Assembly: GCF_000725385.1 (NCBI RefSeq)
Contig: NZ_CP008884.1
Coordinates: forward strand, 4,464,001 to 4,528,000
Source of the DNA: Dyella japonica A8
GTDB lineage: Bacteria > Pseudomonadota > Gammaproteobacteria > Xanthomonadales > Rhodanobacteraceae
Reading direction: 5' to 3'
Length of the DNA: 64,000 nt
The number at the start of each line of letters is the position of its first letter. The stretch's first letter is position 1. A model generated the notes under the pieces. It was not told the origin of the DNA, did no database searches, and worked only from the letters and a program-made list of their open reading frames with translations. Below, piece by piece: positions 63,401 to 64,000 of this stretch. Position numbers and translations under genes: made by a program.

Positions 63401-64000
63401 CGCGCCTACCGGCCCCAGGGCATCGGGCGTGTGGCCGGTCACCAGCACATGGTCGAAACCACGCCCGTCGGGATGCATGCGGTCCAGGCCATCGGCGGTG
63501 CCGACCCAGAGGGTACCGTCGCCGGTCTGGGCGATGGACCAGACCTTGTCGCTGCTCAGGCTCGCCGGGTCGGCCGGGTCGTGGCTCCAGTGGCGGAATG
63601 CGCCCGTGGCCGGGTCGTAGCGGTTGAGGCTCGCCTCCAGCCCCCCGGCCCACAGATGACCATCGTGATCGAACATCAGCACCGAGATGCCGTTGTTGAA
63701 CAGCGAGTTCGGATCGCCCGCCACATGACGGAAGGCATGGAAGCCAACGCCGTCGTACTGCGCGATGCCGCTCTTGGTGCCGAACCACATGGTGCCGTCG
63801 GGCGCCTGGACCACGGTATAGACACTGCTGCTCGGCAGGCCCTCGCCCGTGCCGTAGCGACGGAACTGCGGGGTGGCCAGTGCTTCGTTGTCCGACGCGT
63901 GCTTTGGGGAAGCCACCGGCGCCTGCTGCACGGCCGCCGGTATGGATGCGGCCGCCGACGCGGGCGCACCCAGGGACAGGACAAGGCTGAACAGCAAGGA
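60419..64000 (-). CDS. Hybrid two-component sensor kinase with propeller sensor (5' end outside the window)
   Basis: 1193 residues visible, and the frame runs past the window edge. Order: signal sequence remnant (SLVLSLGAPASAAA), about fourteen propeller repeats (Reg_prop, e.g. GTMWFGTKSGIAQY, GTLWVGTADGLDRM, GRMWIGTQRGLFLK; about 45-690), a Y_Y_Y domain (RYRFRLAGLDNAWVD), a membrane segment (WWAWCVYVVMVVLLAWLAL, about 790-810), HisKA with FLATLSHEIRTPM (His about 833), HATPase (NLANNALKF, DTGPGIP, GSGLGLAI) and a C-terminal receiver with Asp in VILLDLDLPG (about 1116). No DNA-binding domain follows, so a separate output protein is likely. The true start is beyond 64000. Confidence 0.92.
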   Translation of the reverse strand, partial: SLLFSLVLSLGAPASAAASIPAAVQQAPVASPKHASDNEALATPQFRRYGTGEGLPSSSVYTVVQAPDGTMWFGTKSGIAQYDGVGFHAFRHVAGDPNSLFNNGISVLMFDHDGHLWAGGLEASLNRYDPATGAFRHWSHDPADPASLSSDKVWSIAQTGDGTLWVGTADGLDRMHPDGRGFDHVLVTGHTPDALGPVGALFVDARGQLWVGADNGVFRRAADGTFHPILIRSTDKPFDAWRIEGDGDEIRVSSPHGLFIVGSDDRARQVGIDELPTTNIFSSVRDRTGRMWIGTQRGLFLKDSHDAAIQAITDQPVLNGNLPGTWVWQVQLDSEGGLWIALFDGGVGYLAPGWDSVSRFTHIPDDDNSLRDSVAYAVARGRNGAIWVGERDGRVDRLWPGTGKVDHMISGLRGDVLALTEDVPGRLWITVRGELYRYANGKLDAVNGAQYGMKHPLEVELGPDGKLYARTFGEGLYRVDQDTLTVSPVSVQPAQERARWGSQLTLMNGTFWYASDGGLLRLDRSNDHFEPVPGVDDSQPVDAFDFTGDGMWIARPDGLEHYRYTDTGLALDRKINAGQGWPSINVVDLAVDQHQRVWIFGRDGLWRFDAATGQFREMGLQDGVSNGEFLRGFARMPDGMIYSPTLGGVLGFNPNRASARAEPPRVAITRIRVRRGVVVRDLPVPSSGALSIDWNDSGLIVDSRVFSYVDPAANRYRFRLAGLDNAWVDAGNHGERDLTGLPHGDYTLDVMATGADGAWAQLPRPLHIHVEAPPWTQWWAWCVYVVMVVLLAWLALQAWRRRLAARQQILLAEQRSDLAEQASAAKTQFLATLSHEIRTPMTGVMGMAELLLSTPLSRTQRDYAEAMQRSGGMLLKLVNDALDLARIEAGKLDLEVAPFDPRALIDDIVHLEQGQARAKGLRFELDLPRDLPPRMIGDALRIRQVLLNLANNALKFTERGGVTLRVRRVDEGLRFSIIDTGPGIPEASQTRLFQRFEQVTGPQRRAGSGLGLAICRELVAMMGGSIELESKVAFGSTFHVRLPLPVAQEPVTTAVSGNEAVDVPPLRVLLVEDDTIVAAVIRGLLERAGHDVCYVGNGLSALAELAQSACDVILLDLDLPGIDGFQIARLIRQREEPGKRIPIVALTARSGGDEELRAREAGMDGFLRKPLTGEQLREAIHAQVVAAREPVDG

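Noticed and set aside
1-64000. CRISPR array, tRNA, rRNA or prophage
   Set aside because: No regular direct repeats with unique spacers, no cloverleaf with a GTTCGAATC-type T-arm, and no phage structural genes or integrase other than chromosomal xerD.

Overview
The window is GC-rich chromosomal DNA from a gammaproteobacterium of the order Lysobacterales (Xanthomonadales). The gene order (glyA-nrdR-ribD, ribE-ribBX-ribH-nusB-thiL-pgpA, xerD/dsbC, lptG-lptF divergent from pepA-holC), CstA with YbdD, an intracellular PHA depolymerase and the style of intergenic repeats fit the Rhodanobacteraceae (Dyella/Luteibacter/Rhodanobacter type) best. That placement is inference, because there is no rRNA gene in the window. 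I found no tRNA, rRNA, CRISPR array, prophage or intact insertion sequence.

Layout. 0-5.4 kb holds accessory metabolism: a subclass B3 metallo-beta-lactamase, an aldo/keto reductase, an Ahr-type aldehyde reductase, small membrane and secreted proteins and an acyltransferase. 6-20.4 kb is a minus-strand block for riboflavin, thiamine, phospholipid and one-carbon metabolism. An FMN riboswitch with a visible intrinsic terminator precedes ribE, ribBX, ldcA, ribH, nusB, a GNAT gene, thiL and pgpA. The usual ribD-ribE neighbourhood is split by a LysR/oxidoreductase pair and a PhyH dioxygenase plus Gfo/Idh dehydrogenase that sit in ribD's operon. 20.4-29.2 kb carries a hydrolase-TetR pair, ettA, pyrF, an exported metallo-hydrolase, a LysR-acyltransferase pair and a secreted beta-propeller. 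29.2-34.8 kb carries an mprF-virJ lipid-modification pair and an OPT oligopeptide transporter. 35.8-38.9 kb has def, cstA and ybdD. 39-49 kb has a DUF2127 protein, an EamA exporter with a glycosyltransferase, purL, dsbC, xerD and an RDD protein. 49-55.7 kb has a methyltransferase, PHA depolymerase, threonine aldolase and an NdvA-like ABC exporter. 56-64 kb has lptG-lptF, pepA-holC and a hybrid sensor kinase cut by the window edge.

Repeats are the most distinctive feature. There are six REPIN-like palindromic doublets of identical 83-bp length and one longer variant. Four copies of a modular non-coding element (up to about 0.75-0.8 kb) lie near 5.6, 17.7, 35.1 and 51.6 kb; the three long ones each contain a REPIN. 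A 293-bp nested-palindrome element with perfect 32-bp terminal inverted repeats lies at 41.7-42.0 kb, and its two hairpins carry mutually complementary loops. Two genes (tetR at 21.6 kb and a membrane protein at 42.0 kb) take their stop codon from such an element.

Genes are tightly packed, with many start/stop overlaps (ATGA, TGATG, TAATG, TTGA). Start codons were moved from the longest possible ones wherever homology or a Shine-Dalgarno sequence required it. The clearest cases are lptF (apparently CTG), virJ (TTG), def, ldcA, thiL and ribBX.
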